Part shown: in pieces, positions 1-9,248 of the stretch
Numbering within the stretch: the stretch's first letter is position 1
Layout: the number at the start of each line of letters is the position of its first letter
Source: Ekhidna sp.
GTDB taxonomy: Bacteria; Bacteroidota; Bacteroidia; Cytophagales; Cyclobacteriaceae
Assembly (NCBI GenBank): GCA_014323825.1
Contig: JACONI010000109.1
Span: forward strand, 1-43,569
DNA: 43,569 nucleotides
Direction: 5' to 3'
Notes under the pieces: generated by a model
Told to the model about the DNA's origin: nothing
The model's input: only the letters and a program-made list of their open reading frames with translations
Database searches by the model: none
Made by a program: the position numbers and the translations under genes

Positions 1-1
1 C

Positions 2-520
2 GATAATAATGGCAATACAGCCATCCAAACGCAGGCCGTGGTGATTACCGATGCGGCTCCGGTGCCTGTTGCAAATAGTCTGACATCACTAACCGCAGCA
101 TGTTCGCTTGCTGAAGAAACTGTGATCGTTCCCACCGCTGCGGATGCTTGTGACGGGGAGATCACTGCCACCACAACAGTTGCGTTCCCTCTTACGGAAA
201 GCGGGACCATCACGTGGACGTACACCGATAATAATGGCAACACAGCCATCCAAACGCAGGCCGTGGTGATTACAGCGTGTGTGGAATCACCTCTTGGCTC
301 TTCGGATGGTGTGGTGGAAGCAGTGGTCTATCCCAATCCTGCGGGTCGTTATGTGGAAGTGCAGTCTCCTGTTGGAAGCCCGATTCGCATACTGAGCGTT
401 GGCGGAGATTTGTTGTTGGAAGGCACCACGAACACAAAGGTGGATATAGCCTCCCTGCACAGCGGCCTGTATCTGGTACAACTGTCGGACGGGCATTTAC
501 TGAAGTTTGTAAAGAAGTAA
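2..520 (+). CDS. HYR-repeat surface protein with T9SS type A sorting domain, C-terminal part
   Basis: The reading frame is open from the window edge, so only the last ~172 codons are present. It holds the end of one HYR (immunoglobulin-like) repeat, one complete repeat (ACSLAEE, DACDGEITA, TWTYTDNNGNTA) and a C-terminal sorting domain (VYPNPAGRYVEVQS, RILSVGG, SGLYLVQL, ending LLKFVKK). In Bacteroidota such domains direct export by the type IX secretion system and surface attachment or release. Bases 1-48 recur at 226-273 with one mismatch, a 225-bp repeat period showing recent duplication or conversion among HYR units. A paralogue with the same C-terminal architecture lies at the opposite edge in inverted orientation. 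The ligand is unknown; adhesion is only an inference from the family. Confidence 0.9.
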   Translation, partial: DNNGNTAIQTQAVVITDAAPVPVANSLTSLTAACSLAEETVIVPTAADACDGEITATTTVAFPLTESGTITWTYTDNNGNTAIQTQAVVITACVESPLGSSDGVVEAVVYPNPAGRYVEVQSPVGSPIRILSVGGDLLLEGTTNTKVDIASLHSGLYLVQLSDGHLLKFVKK

Positions 521-531
521 AAAATCTTTTT

Positions 532-568
532 GCGGCATCCTCTTCATAAGGAGGTGCCGTTTTTTTTA
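532..568 (+). terminator. Rho-independent terminator after the HYR protein
   Basis: The arms CGGCATCCTC and GAGGTGCCG form a GC-rich stem with one bulge and a short loop, followed by eight T's. It starts 12 nt after the stop codon. Confidence 0.8.
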
Positions 569-768
569 TCACTGACGGCCTTCAAGATTGTATATTTATT
601 AGTTAAATAGAAAATATCGGAATTTTATAAAAGGAATAATAGAAGCGATTATTCAGTTATGATTTCAGATGTTCAATGTATTAAACACTGCTCTATCATT
701 CTTATTCTTGTATTTTCGGGAATTTGTTTTGATTATATCAAAAATTAAGCCGAAATTGTTCATCAGAA

Positions 769-1155
769 ATGATAACAGTCGTTACTAAAGGGATTAAGGT
801 TTCAGTTGAAACAAATTATCAGCCTGAATATTCTCAGCCTGCTCATGAACGTTTTGTATTTACTTATAGAATAACTATTGAAAATAACTCCAACCATACT
901 GTTCAGCTAAAAGCAAGACATTGGGATATTTATGACATTGCTTATCCAAAATATGAAGTTGAAGGTGAGGGTGTCGTGGGAAAACAACCCATTCTGGAGT
1001 TAGGAGAAATACACCGGTATGTATCCGGCTGTAATCTAAGATTCGGTGTTGGTAAAATGAGCGGATACTACATCATGGCGCACATCCCGGATGGCAGACT
1101 TTTCAATGTTGATATTCCTGAGTTCATTATGATAGTCCCATTTAAGTTGAATTGA
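769..1155 (+). CDS. apaG: ApaG domain protein (DUF525)
   Basis: The protein is 128 residues, the usual length of stand-alone ApaG. The fold is a small all-beta fibronectin-III-like domain. Family signatures are visible: an early VETNYQPEYS, then FTYRITIENNS, LKARHWDI, VEGEGVVGKQP and MSGYYIMA. ApaG binds metals and nucleotides and has been linked to cobalt/magnesium resistance in enterobacteria, but its biochemical role is unsettled. It overlaps the next gene by 4 nt (TTGA, the TTG start of the methyltransferase crossing the TGA stop), which points to co-transcription and translational coupling. Confidence 0.9.
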   Translation: MITVVTKGIKVSVETNYQPEYSQPAHERFVFTYRITIENNSNHTVQLKARHWDIYDIAYPKYEVEGEGVVGKQPILELGEIHRYVSGCNLRFGVGKMSGYYIMAHIPDGRLFNVDIPEFIMIVPFKLN

Positions 1156-1922
1156 ATTATAAGATCCTTTTTTTTCGACTTTTCAGTTATATCTCTTATC
1201 TCATCCGGGCGAAGAGCCTTCACGGAGTGCATTCTCCGTTTGTCTGTCAGTTAATCACAAGATGTATTAAACCGGCAGCTAAAACCAAATTTGATAATAT
1301 TGAAAAGTTGAGGCAGGATTTGCTGGGTAATCATGAACTCATTGAGGTTGCAGATTTCAAAAATCAAACCTCTGAAATAAGACGTATAAGTAGCATTGCA
1401 ATGACTTCTTTAAGCACAAGGAAGTCTTCATCCTTCCTCTATCACCTTGCCAATTATTTAAATGCCGAGTCAGGCATAGAGACAGGCACTTCGTTAGGGA
1501 TTAATACGCTGTATCTTACAAAAAGCAGCTTAAAATCTGTTACAACCATAGAAAGGTCGCAAATAATCGCCTCGCTTGCCAGAAATAACATCTCGGCAAT
1601 TTCTAAAAAAGCAAGGGTTGTGAATGGTGATATTTATAAAGTACTTGAAGAAGAAATCGCAAGGAGCAGGCCGGATTTCTATTTTCTTGATGCAGATCAT
1701 CACTCATCTGCGATTGCATTCTGCATAGATTTAATACTGAAGCATACCCCTCAAAGCAAATGCATCGTTATTCACGACATTTATCGGTCAAAAGATATGA
1801 AAGAGATTTGGCAGCAACTCATCCAGGATCCCAGATTTACTTTAACCATTGATTTGTTTCAGACTGGTCTTCTTTTCCCTAATCTCGAAATGCCTAAACA
1901 ACATTTTACTTTGTATTTCTAA
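1152..1922 (+). CDS. Putative class I SAM-dependent methyltransferase
   Basis: The protein is 256 residues and begins with TTG, overlapping the apaG stop; no early in-frame ATG exists. The N-terminus has HGVHSPFVC, typical of a Bacteroidota methyltransferase family. A SAM-binding region follows (GIETGTSLGINTLYL, a glycine loop after a beta strand), then TTIERS (acidic residue at the end of strand 2) and FYFLDADHH (strand 4), as in O-methyltransferase-like folds. The substrate cannot be read from the sequence. Tight coupling to apaG suggests one transcript. Confidence 0.75.
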   Translation: MNYKILFFRLFSYISYLIRAKSLHGVHSPFVCQLITRCIKPAAKTKFDNIEKLRQDLLGNHELIEVADFKNQTSEIRRISSIAMTSLSTRKSSSFLYHLANYLNAESGIETGTSLGINTLYLTKSSLKSVTTIERSQIIASLARNNISAISKKARVVNGDIYKVLEEEIARSRPDFYFLDADHHSSAIAFCIDLILKHTPQSKCIVIHDIYRSKDMKEIWQQLIQDPRFTLTIDLFQTGLLFPNLEMPKQHFTLYF

Positions 1923-1963
1923 AGCCATTCATTTTTTACTTTTACAAACTGAAAATCATACGG

Positions 1964-2881
1964 ATGAACGAAAATCAAAAAGAATATATAACCCCAAAAA
2001 AGAACAAGACATCGGTCTTTATCATCGTAATCTCACTTTTACTGATAGCCGTTTTTTTCTTTTACTATCAAAACCGGCAGCTGGAAGCCGAAAAAGAAAG
2101 GCAACAAAAAGAAATATCCCGGACTTACCTCAAGCTTGATTCAGTATCAAATGAACTGGATATTCGCATTAAAGAAATAACTGCACTTGGGGGAAGGGCA
2201 GATACGTTAGAATATCTGAAAGCTCAACTGGAAACTGATAAAAAACAGCTGTTACTGGATGCGGAATATCAACGGGCAGTAATAACAAAACTTAACAGCA
2301 GAGTAGATGGCTATAAGGAATTGTTACTGATAAAAGACGAGGAGATTGAACAACTCAAAGTGTTTAACAACCGACTTACAAAGGAGAACACGTCATTAAA
2401 AGTCGAAAAAAACCGACTAAATGAATCCATTCAGCAGCTAAAGGAAAATACACAAGAATTAGAGCAGAAAGTTGCTCAGGCCTCAAGACTTGAAATTCAA
2501 GGGATGAAGATCATCGCCGTAAGTAAAAGAGGTAAAGAAAGGGATAATCAGGAGTATAGAAATCGTCATATCGATCAACTTAAAATTCAATTCACTGTAC
2601 TTGAAAATGAAATTGCTCCCATTGAAGGAAAAGGGTTATTACTCCGTGTAGTTGCACCTGACGGTAATGTCTTGTTTGATGTCACCCGAGGTTCAGGCTC
2701 ATTTTCTTTTGAAAATCGAGAGCTTTTTTACACGGCCAAACAGGAGATTCTCTACGATAGAAACAGTCAGTTGGTAACGTTCTTATACAACAAAGGAAGC
2801 GAGTATGCTATTGGTCAGCACATGGTTGAAGTTTATACGGACGATTACCTGATAGGCCGGGGAACTTTCACCATAAAATAA
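1964..2881 (+). CDS. Membrane-anchored coiled-coil protein, function unknown
   Basis: This is a 305-residue protein with a short basic N-terminus, a single transmembrane helix at about residues 18-36 (VFIIVISLLLIAVFFFYY), then a long heptad-rich coiled coil (~37-175, rich in Q, E, K, L). The C-terminal ~120 residues look like a compact beta domain (LKIQFTVLENEIAPIEGKG, LLRVVAPDGNVLFD, HMVEVYTDDYLIG). The topology suggests an inner-membrane anchor with the coiled coil and end domain in the periplasm. It lies just upstream of the ribosomal protein operon but has its own spacing, and a promoter lies between them. I do not recognise a characterised homologue. Confidence 0.7.
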   Translation: MNENQKEYITPKKNKTSVFIIVISLLLIAVFFFYYQNRQLEAEKERQQKEISRTYLKLDSVSNELDIRIKEITALGGRADTLEYLKAQLETDKKQLLLDAEYQRAVITKLNSRVDGYKELLLIKDEEIEQLKVFNNRLTKENTSLKVEKNRLNESIQQLKENTQELEQKVAQASRLEIQGMKIIAVSKRGKERDNQEYRNRHIDQLKIQFTVLENEIAPIEGKGLLLRVVAPDGNVLFDVTRGSGSFSFENRELFYTAKQEILYDRNSQLVTFLYNKGSEYAIGQHMVEVYTDDYLIGRGTFTIK

Positions 2882-2898
2882 CCTCACGTATTTCATTT

Positions 2899-2906
2899 TA
2901 TTTTTG
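2899..2906 (+). promoter_or_regulatory. Bacteroidota -7 box for the rpsF operon
   Basis: TATTTTTG matches the TAnnTTTG consensus and lies 67 nt upstream of the rpsF start. That leaves a leader of about 60 nt, long enough for ribosomal-protein autoregulation, but I could not assign a known S6:S18 leader structure. Confidence 0.5.
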
Positions 2907-2973
2907 CATTTTGTAGCAAAAGCATTAAACTTGCGATTTTATTTTTAAATACTAATTCTTATTTATCTAAAAT

Positions 2974-3339
2974 ATGAAGAATTACGAGACGGTATTCATT
3001 TTGACTCCCGTTTTGTCTGAAGCTCAGATGAAGGATACTGTCGGAAAATTCAAAAAAGTTCTTACCGACAGTGGTGCAAAAATCATTAACGAAGAGAACT
3101 GGGGACTGCAAAAACTTGCATATCCTATTCAGCATAAGATCACCGGGTTTTATCAGCTGTTTGAATTCCGAGCAGAACCTGAACTCATCGCTCAGCTGGA
3201 GACAGAATACAGGAGAGACGAAGCAGTCATGAGATTTCTTACGACTACACTTGACAAACACGCTGTTATATATAACGAACGCAGGAGAAAAGGTGCATTT
3301 AAGAAAAATAAAGAAGAAGATAAGGAGGCGATCACATGA
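2974..3339 (+). CDS. rpsF: 30S ribosomal protein S6
   Basis: The protein is 121 residues, typical of S6. It opens with the canonical strand [16 protein letters not shown] and has [11 protein letters not shown] with the helix and strands that follow. S6 binds S18 and 16S rRNA in the platform of the small subunit. It overlaps rpsR by 4 nt (ATGA), so the two partners are translationally coupled. The C-terminus is a charged K/E-rich tail. Confidence 0.97.
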   Translation: MKNYETVFILTPVLSEAQMKDTVGKFKKVLTDSGAKIINEENWGLQKLAYPIQHKITGFYQLFEFRAEPELIAQLETEYRRDEAVMRFLTTTLDKHAVIYNERRRKGAFKKNKEEDKEAIT

Positions 3340-3587
3340 CACTACAGAACGAACCAATCAACAGGGAACAGAAAAAGAAAAAGTACTGCCGGTTCAAAAA
3401 GAACGGCATCAAGTATATTGATTACAAAGATCCTGAGTTCCTTTTAAAGTTTGTGAATGAGCAGGGAAAGATCCTTCCCCGAAGATTAACAGGAACAAGC
3501 CTTAAATATCAAAGAAAGGTATCACAGGCAATCAAAAGGTCAAGACACCTTGCTTTAATGCCTTATATCGGTGATTCCCTTAAATAA
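3336..3587 (+). CDS. rpsR: 30S ribosomal protein S18
   Basis: The protein is 83 residues, with the family signatures [26 protein letters not shown] and the basic helix [21 protein letters not shown]. It heterodimerises with S6 on 16S rRNA. It starts inside the end of rpsF and is followed after 8 nt by rplI, the usual S6-S18-L9 operon. Confidence 0.97.
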   Translation: MTLQNEPINREQKKKKYCRFKKNGIKYIDYKDPEFLLKFVNEQGKILPRRLTGTSLKYQRKVSQAIKRSRHLALMPYIGDSLK

Positions 3588-3595
3588 TTGCACCC

Positions 3596-4039
3596 ATGGA
3601 AGTAATACTAAGAAAAGACATACAGGGTCTCGGACATAAAAATGACACGGTATCCGTAAAGCCCGGATATGGCAGGAACTTTCTGATTCCAAGAGGGATG
3701 GCAATGATTGCGAGCACATCTAACAGAAAGATGATTGAAGAAGAAATTCGTCAGGCCTCACACAAAGCTGAAAAAGCCAGAAAAGATGCTGTCAAAATCG
3801 CAGAAAAGATTGGAGACCTCACGATAGAGATCAAAACCAAGGCCGGTGAGAAGGGTAGAATTTTCGGAGCAATTACACCTATTCAGATAGCTGAGGCACT
3901 TGCCGCAAAAGGACACAAGGTAGATAGAAAGCGAATTTTCATTGAGCAGAAAATCAGGGAATTAGGCGAGTACAGTGCCTTGCTTGACCTGCACAGGGAA
4001 GTGCAGCATTCGGTGAAATTGAAAATTGTAGCCGAATAA
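3596..4039 (+). CDS. rplI: 50S ribosomal protein L9
   Basis: The protein is 147 residues, normal for L9. The N-terminal 23S-binding domain shows MEVILRKDIQGLGHKNDTVSVKPGYGRNFLIP, read in two parts (residues 1-17 and 18-32). A long helix follows (residues ~45-75), then the C-terminal domain with KGRIFGAITPIQIAEAL and GEYSALLDLHREV. It is the last gene of the rpsF operon. Downstream come two hairpins, and then accessory DNA begins. Confidence 0.97.
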   Translation: MEVILRKDIQGLGHKNDTVSVKPGYGRNFLIPRGMAMIASTSNRKMIEEEIRQASHKAEKARKDAVKIAEKIGDLTIEIKTKAGEKGRIFGAITPIQIAEALAAKGHKVDRKRIFIEQKIRELGEYSALLDLHREVQHSVKLKIVAE

Positions 4040-4055
4040 GAAGCCGGGTATTTTA

Positions 4056-4107
4056 AGGTAAAACTCCCTACTTTTAGTTTAGGGCTTGATAAAGGGAGTT
4101 GTACCTG
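4056..4107 (+). repeat. Hairpin downstream of rplI
   Basis: The inverted arms AACTCCCT (4062-4069) and AGGGAGTT (4093-4100) are perfect and extend outward as AGGTA/TACCT. There is no T-run, so it is more likely an mRNA 3'-end stabiliser or processing structure than a terminator. Confidence 0.5.
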
Positions 4108-4243
4108 TAATAGAAATGTTAAAATATGTTAAAAAGCAACACAAATAAATATAATCTTCCGTAGTATTACACTAACAGTACATACCACGCTACATTCTGA
4201 ATTTTCAGGAAGCGTACCAGGGTGTGTCATTTATTTTCAAAAA

Positions 4244-4268
4244 GAGCACTTAAAAAGTGCTCTTTTTT
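4244..4268 (+). terminator. Rho-independent terminator between the rpsF operon and island 1
   Basis: A perfect 8-bp stem GAGCACTT/AAGTGCTC with an AAA loop is followed by a T-run, and an A-run precedes it, so it may work on both strands. Confidence 0.85.
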
Positions 4269-4330
4269 ATTAACTTCGGTAGCATTGAATAAATATCTTT
4301 TTTATGCACTTTTCTTTTATTTGCTGATTT

Positions 4331-4346
4331 TACCAAATATTCGGTA
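4331..4346. promoter_or_regulatory. Palindromic candidate operator before the Abi gene
   Basis: TACCAAATATTCGGTA is a 16-bp palindrome broken by one mismatched pair, ending 3 nt before the Abi start codon. Its core resembles the palindrome between the PvuII-type genes (11705-11724), but is two bases shorter. Regulation is inferred only from position. Confidence 0.35.
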
Positions 4347-4349
4347 ATT

Positions 4350-5261
4350 ATGTTCAGTAAAGAAGCCATTACCATACCACAACAAATAAAAAGATTAAAA
4401 GAAAGAGGTTTGCGGATTTTCAACGAAAAGGAAGCTGAAAAATACCTTTCAAATGTTAGTTATTACAGGTTAGGGGAATATTGGTATGTAATGGTAAAAG
4501 AACCTAAAAAAAAGCATTTTTTTGAAAACGGAAGTACATTTGAAAATGTAATAACATTGTACAATTTTGATGCCGAACTTCGTTTATTGCTATTTAATGT
4601 AATTGAAAAAATTGAAATTAGTTTACGTACAAAATTAATTTATCACCTTTCATGCGAAAAGGATCCTTGGTGGTTTTGTAATTCCGGTATTTTTAAAGAC
4701 CAGATACAATTTTCAAAGACTCTTTCCACTATTGAAAGAGACATATCAAGAGCGAAAAATAATAATATTACTATAAAAAATCACTTCAAAAAATATAAAA
4801 ATGATTCAAGATTTCCGCCTGCTTGGAAAACCCTGGAACAAGTAAGTTTTGGTAATCTGTCTAAATTATATGGTAATTTAAAACATGACATAACAGCAAA
4901 GGATAAAATTGCAAAAGAATATGGTGCAGTTCATCACTCCTATTTAACAAACTGGCTACAATCAATTAGCCAAATAAGGAATCTTTGTGCACATCACTCA
5001 AGACTTTGGAACAGGAAATTAACCACAACAGTTAAACTACTTACAAAACCACCAAATCCTTGGATTGAGGATTTACCAAAAACTGATGAAATGCGACAAT
5101 TATATGTGAATATGTGTTTAATGAAATATTTACTAAACACCATACATTCCGATAATAATTTCACTCAGTGTTTAAATAGCTTATTTAAAAAATATCCTGA
5201 TGTTAATCTTGAAGACTTGGGAATCAAAAAAGACTGGCAGAAAGAACCTTTATGGAAATGA
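4350..5261 (+). CDS. Abi_2 (AbiD/AbiF-like) abortive infection protein
   Basis: The protein is 303 residues. The N-terminal region (ITIPQQIKRLKERGL, then YLSNVSYYRLGEYWY) is the hallmark of Abi_2 family proteins. The motif RNLCAHHSRLWN near residues 213-224 fits the R-x4-6-H motif of HEPN RNase-like folds. Family members cause abortive infection in lactococci or act as predicted HEPN toxins; no antitoxin is evident beside it. It is the first gene of island 1 after the ribosomal terminator, and its stop is followed after 7 nt by an orphan HsdS C-terminus. A palindrome overlaps its upstream region. It appears full length. Phage defence is inferred from family and context. Confidence 0.8.
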   Translation: MFSKEAITIPQQIKRLKERGLRIFNEKEAEKYLSNVSYYRLGEYWYVMVKEPKKKHFFENGSTFENVITLYNFDAELRLLLFNVIEKIEISLRTKLIYHLSCEKDPWWFCNSGIFKDQIQFSKTLSTIERDISRAKNNNITIKNHFKKYKNDSRFPPAWKTLEQVSFGNLSKLYGNLKHDITAKDKIAKEYGAVHHSYLTNWLQSISQIRNLCAHHSRLWNRKLTTTVKLLTKPPNPWIEDLPKTDEMRQLYVNMCLMKYLLNTIHSDNNFTQCLNSLFKKYPDVNLEDLGIKKDWQKEPLWK

Positions 5262-5268
5262 TCTAAAA

Positions 5269-5406
5269 ATGGCAGAAAGAGAACAGCAAAAAATCGCTGA
5301 CTGCTTTTCAATCTTTGACGATTTGATTGACGACCAATCTAGAAAAATTAAAGCCCTCAATCTTCAAAAGAAAGGTTTAATGCAAAGGTTGTTTGTATAT
5401 TTATAA
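5269..5406 (+). pseudogene. Remnant of type I R-M specificity subunit (HsdS C-terminus)
   Basis: The 45 codons starting MAEREQQKIADCFSIFDDLI and ending KGLMQRLFVYL match the terminal part of HsdS proteins (usual pattern EQQKIADCLSSLDxLI...KKGLMQQLFP). No target-recognition domain precedes it, since the Abi gene ends 7 nt upstream. It has a different C-terminal type from the three downstream hsdS tails, so it comes from another type I locus. It marks repeated insertion and replacement of R-M modules here. Confidence 0.7.
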
Positions 5407-5413
5407 TAACAGA

Positions 5414-5457
5414 ACCCGGGTTGCATACCATAAGAACTGCTCTCGGGTCATTTTTTT
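5414..5457 (+). terminator. Probable terminator after the HsdS remnant
   Basis: The arms ACCCGGG and CTCGGGT pair over 7 bp with one G-T pair and a ~20-nt loop, followed by CA and seven T's. Confidence 0.5.
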
Positions 5458-5466
5458 ACATAGGCT

Positions 5467-5607
5467 ATGGTAACTAAACCACCATTCAACATAGCAAAAC
5501 AAATACAGCAACTTAAAAGCAGAGATATGCTGTTTGAAGAAGCGGATGCTCTCGCCCCGGTCTTGTATCACAATGAGCCCTCTGCCTCTAATTACTTCCA
5601 TAGTTAA
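5467..5607 (+). pseudogene. N-terminal fragment of a second Abi_2-type protein
   Basis: The frame is 46 codons, beginning MVTKPPFNIAKQIQQLKSR. This resembles the start of Abi_2 family proteins (TKPPxxIxxQIxxLKSRGM) and the N-terminus of the intact Abi gene at 4350. The frame then loses similarity and stops, so only the first ~30 residues of the parent remain. It is probably non-functional. Confidence 0.5.
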
Positions 5608-5672
5608 CCACGTATAACAATATATTTACAAGCTATAAATTCAATTTAGTAAAAAAACAATAAAATTCATAG

Positions 5673-7807
5673 ATGAACTTAATAGCATCAGGCATTAAAA
5701 AGGGATTGATCTCGTTTGATGAGGAGCGTAAGTACATCACTTACGTTTACCTGAAGAAAAAGAGAGGGTACAGGCAGAGACCTTTCTGAAGCTCATTCTT
5801 GTTTACGGTTATCCCGTAGAGCGCATCCGGCAGTTTGTAACGGTCACCATGGGCTCCTCCACCAAAGAAGCCGACATTTTGGGTTACAATGATGATAAAT
5901 GCGAAGAGCCGCATATCATCGTGGAATGCAAAAAACCGGAAGCATCGGAACTAGAGTTTGAGCAGGCCATTGAACAGGGGTTCGCTTATTGCTACGCAAC
6001 GGCCAAGACCATAAAATTCCTCTGGGTAACCTCGGGAATCAAAGACAGCTATTTTGAGGTGGATAAAGAAACGCAGGAGCATATCTCTGTTCCGGATATT
6101 CCACGGCAGGGTGTCACCCGGCTGTCCGAATACAAATATGCAAAAGGGGGCATTAACCAAAACGCAGCAGAACCGGAGGTTGAGTATGGCAAACAAAAAT
6201 TCTTTGAGCTGGAAAAGGTAAGCGAAGAGGAATTGACCCGGCGTTTTAGGATGGCACACCAATCGCTCTGGGCAGGAGGCGAACTCAATCCTTCCGAAGC
6301 GTTTGACGAACTGGATAAGCTCATCTTCTGCAAGCTATGGGACGAACACCACCCGCGTAAAACCGGAGATCCCTATCAATTCCAGATTTTCAGGGAAAGC
6401 ACCGAAGAGAAAACCACGCAAGCCCTTTACAAACGAGTACTTGACCTATATGCCGAAGGTAAAAAGCGGGACCCGGAGGTATTCAAAGACGATATCCGAT
6501 TGAAGGCGGCCAAAGTAAGAACCGTTGTTACCTATCTGGAAGGCATCAACCTCAGCAATACAGACCTGGACAGCAAGGGCAGAGCCTTTGAAGCCTTTAT
6601 GGGAAGCTACTTTCGGGGGGATTTCGGACAATTCTTTACCCCCCGAAACATTGTAAAGTTCATTGTGGATGTCCTGCCCATTGATAACACCTCAAGGGTG
6701 CTGGACACTTCCTGCGGCAGCGGCGGATTCCTTTTATATGCACTGGATAAAGTAAGAGCGCAGGCCAACGAATACTACGATGAAGCCCCAGTAAAACATT
6801 ATAAATACTGGCATGATTTCGCTGAAAAAAACCTCTTCGGCATTGAGATCAATGAGCAGATTGCACGCACGGCCAAGATGAACATGATCATTCATGATGA
6901 CGGCCACACCAATGTCATCGCTGCTGACGGCTTGTTACCGAGTGAAGAACTGATAAAGAAGAGCGGAAATGCAGCGTTCAAGGATGATTCATTCGATTTT
7001 ATCATTACCAATCCGCCCTTCGGCTCCTCTGTGAAGCAAACCGAAAGGGCTTATATGAACCAATACCGTATGGCGATTAAAAAGGAAGATTGGCTGGACG
7101 TGAAAAAGCAGGGAGCAAAAAGCAGAGCCAACCAAAGTACGGAAGTCATGTTCATAGAGCAGTGCTATAAATTCCTGAAGCCCGGCGGCTACCTGGCTAT
7201 TGTTATTCCCGATGGCATACTCACCAATAGCAGCCTGCAATATGTGCGGGATCAAATAGAAGATTGGTTTAGAATTGTGGCGGTGATTTCCATGCCGCAG
7301 GATGCGTTTACTCACACGGGTGCAGGGGTGAAAAGTTCGGTCATGTTTCTGCGGAAACTCACGACCCAACGCAGTGATGCCATACAAGCCAAAAAAACAG
7401 CCCTTCAAAACCAACTTCTTAAAAACCAAAAGTTTGAACAGCAAATAGCCGATTGGGAAAAGGAAAAGAAGCAAATCCTGAAAGACCGTACAGGCTTTGA
7501 CAACACCACAGGCAAAACGGAAAAGAAAGACATAGAAGCCGCGCAGGCCTTCAAAGATTGGAAAGCCGAGATCAGTGCGGAATACAACCAAAAGATCAAT
7601 GACCTGAAAGAGCAGTTAGCCGACCTTTATTTGGAAGAGAAACAAAAAGCACTGGAGGACTATCCCCTCTTTATGGCCATTGCTGAAAAGATAGGATACG
7701 ATGCCACAGGCAAATCCATTGCTCAAAATGACCTGCACACGATCGGAGAGGAGCTCAGGCGGTTTTTAATTGCACAGCAAAAGGACGAAACCGATTTTTT
7801 CGGCTAA
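5673..7807 (+). pseudogene. hsdM: Type I R-M methyltransferase subunit HsdM, frameshifted at the N-terminus
   Basis: HsdM methylates adenine-N6 in complex with HsdS. The expected N-terminus (MNLIASGIKKGLISFDEE, then YITYVY) starts at 5673 but runs to a stop near 5790. The remaining protein continues in another frame from PEEKERVQAETFLKL (about 5750) into an open frame ending at 7807. A small out-of-frame deletion near 5740-5755 would explain both the shift and the missing ~12 family residues. From the internal ATG at 5849 it would be 652 residues with LDTSCGSGGFLL (SAM motif I, ~285) and NPPFG (catalytic motif IV, from N388), then a C-terminal coiled coil. The catalytic core is intact, but without the N-terminal domain activity is doubtful. 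No hsdR is present in the window. Confidence 0.85.
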
Positions 7808-7830
7808 GCCCCGACCCGTCAAACATTTAT

Positions 7831-9205
7831 TTGGTGCGTTGGGGCGAGATGGAGGGAAGACTGGACCTGCTATTTTATAAGCTTAATCGAAGTTTTAAAA
7901 ATGCTGTCTATGTAAAGGATATTGCGGATATAAAAGGTGGGAAAAGATTACCCAAAGGACACCATTACATTCAAGATAATAGAGGATACAAATATTTGAG
8001 AGTGAAAGATATTCAAGATAATGATGTTGATTACTCTTCCTTGTATAATATTACTGAGAAGACATTTCAAATACTCAATAGGTATGAGTTAAATTTTGGT
8101 GAATTATTTATTTCAATTGCAGGTACTATTGGAAAGATTGGTTGCTTCAACAAGCTACTAGAAGATAAAAGCAGTATAAATCCCAAGTATCTCAAATATA
8201 TCCTTCAGTCTGATGTAATCCAAGAACAAATTGAAGCTAATTATATTCAGACTACTATTCCTAAATTAGGTTTAGATAGAATAGGGAAACTTAAAATTCC
8301 CCTCCTTCCGAAAGAAATCCAACAACAAATTATAGATGTGATGAACAACGCATATTTGGATAAAAGAGCCAAAGAAAAGCAAGCAAACGAGTTACTCTCC
8401 TCCATCGACACCTACATCCTGAACGAACTAGGCATCACCCTGCCCGAAAGAGACACAAGCATGGAAGCCCGAATGTTTCAAACCACCTTTCGGCAAGTGT
8501 CCGGAAGAAGGTTTGATCCCAAACTCTTTGATACACATTCACAGAATCTATTTGCAACAATTAAAAATGTAAAATATCCTAAAGAACCGTTAAAGAAACT
8601 TATCATACATTCAATAGCAGGTGATTGGGGAATTGATGAAGAAATGGAAGTAAAGGAAAATAAGTATGATACCTGTCTTGTTATCAGAGCTACAGAGTTT
8701 GACAATCTCTATAATCTTAAATTAGAAAATAGCAGAGTTAGGTATAGAAAAATCAAAAAGGACAGGATCAAACAACTTGACATTCAACCTTAAACCTTAT
8801 GACTTACTCATAGAAAAATCAGGTGGCAGCCCTGATCAGCCAGTTGGCAGAATTTCATTGCTTACAAAAGATTTATTTGAAAATAATACGCTTTGTTATA
8901 GTAATTTCATTCATAAAATAAGAGTGGACACTACAAAGGTTGACCCCTCCTATTTATTCTGTTTCCTTAAAACCATTCACAATATCAAAATCACTGAGAT
9001 TATGCAAAGCCAAACTAATGGCATACGCAATCTCATTATGAGTGAGTACTTCAATCAATCTATTGTGCTGCCAAAATTGGAAAAGCAGATAGAGATTGGC
9101 AAAGAAGCGAACCGCAGAAGGCTTGAAGCCCGGCGGCTGTCCGAAGAGGCGGATAAGGTATTGGAAGAGGCCCGGGCTGAAATAGAGCGGATGATACTTG
9201 GGTGA
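7831..9205 (+). pseudogene. hsdS: Type I R-M specificity subunit HsdS, split by a 7-bp insertion
   Basis: HsdS reads the bipartite DNA target. The first segment (start TTG 7831, VRWGEMEGRLD) has one target-recognition domain, then the central conserved region (LPKEIQQQIIDVMNNAYLDK to about TLPERDTSMEARMF) and half of the second domain. It stops at 8793 after QLDIQP. The rest continues in the next frame from YDLLIEKSGGSPDQPVGRI to the coiled-coil end RRRLEARRLSEEADKVLEEA and ERMILG. Removing the 7 bases at 8791-8797 (CCTTAAACCTT, a 7-bp unit with partial second copy) restores QLDIQPYDLLIEKSGG in one frame. It starts 24 nt after hsdM. Its 3' end is repeated twice downstream. Confidence 0.85.
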
Positions 9206-9248
9206 TCGGATGGCTTCTTGTTTCAGAACGCACCAAATGCTCAGCAAT

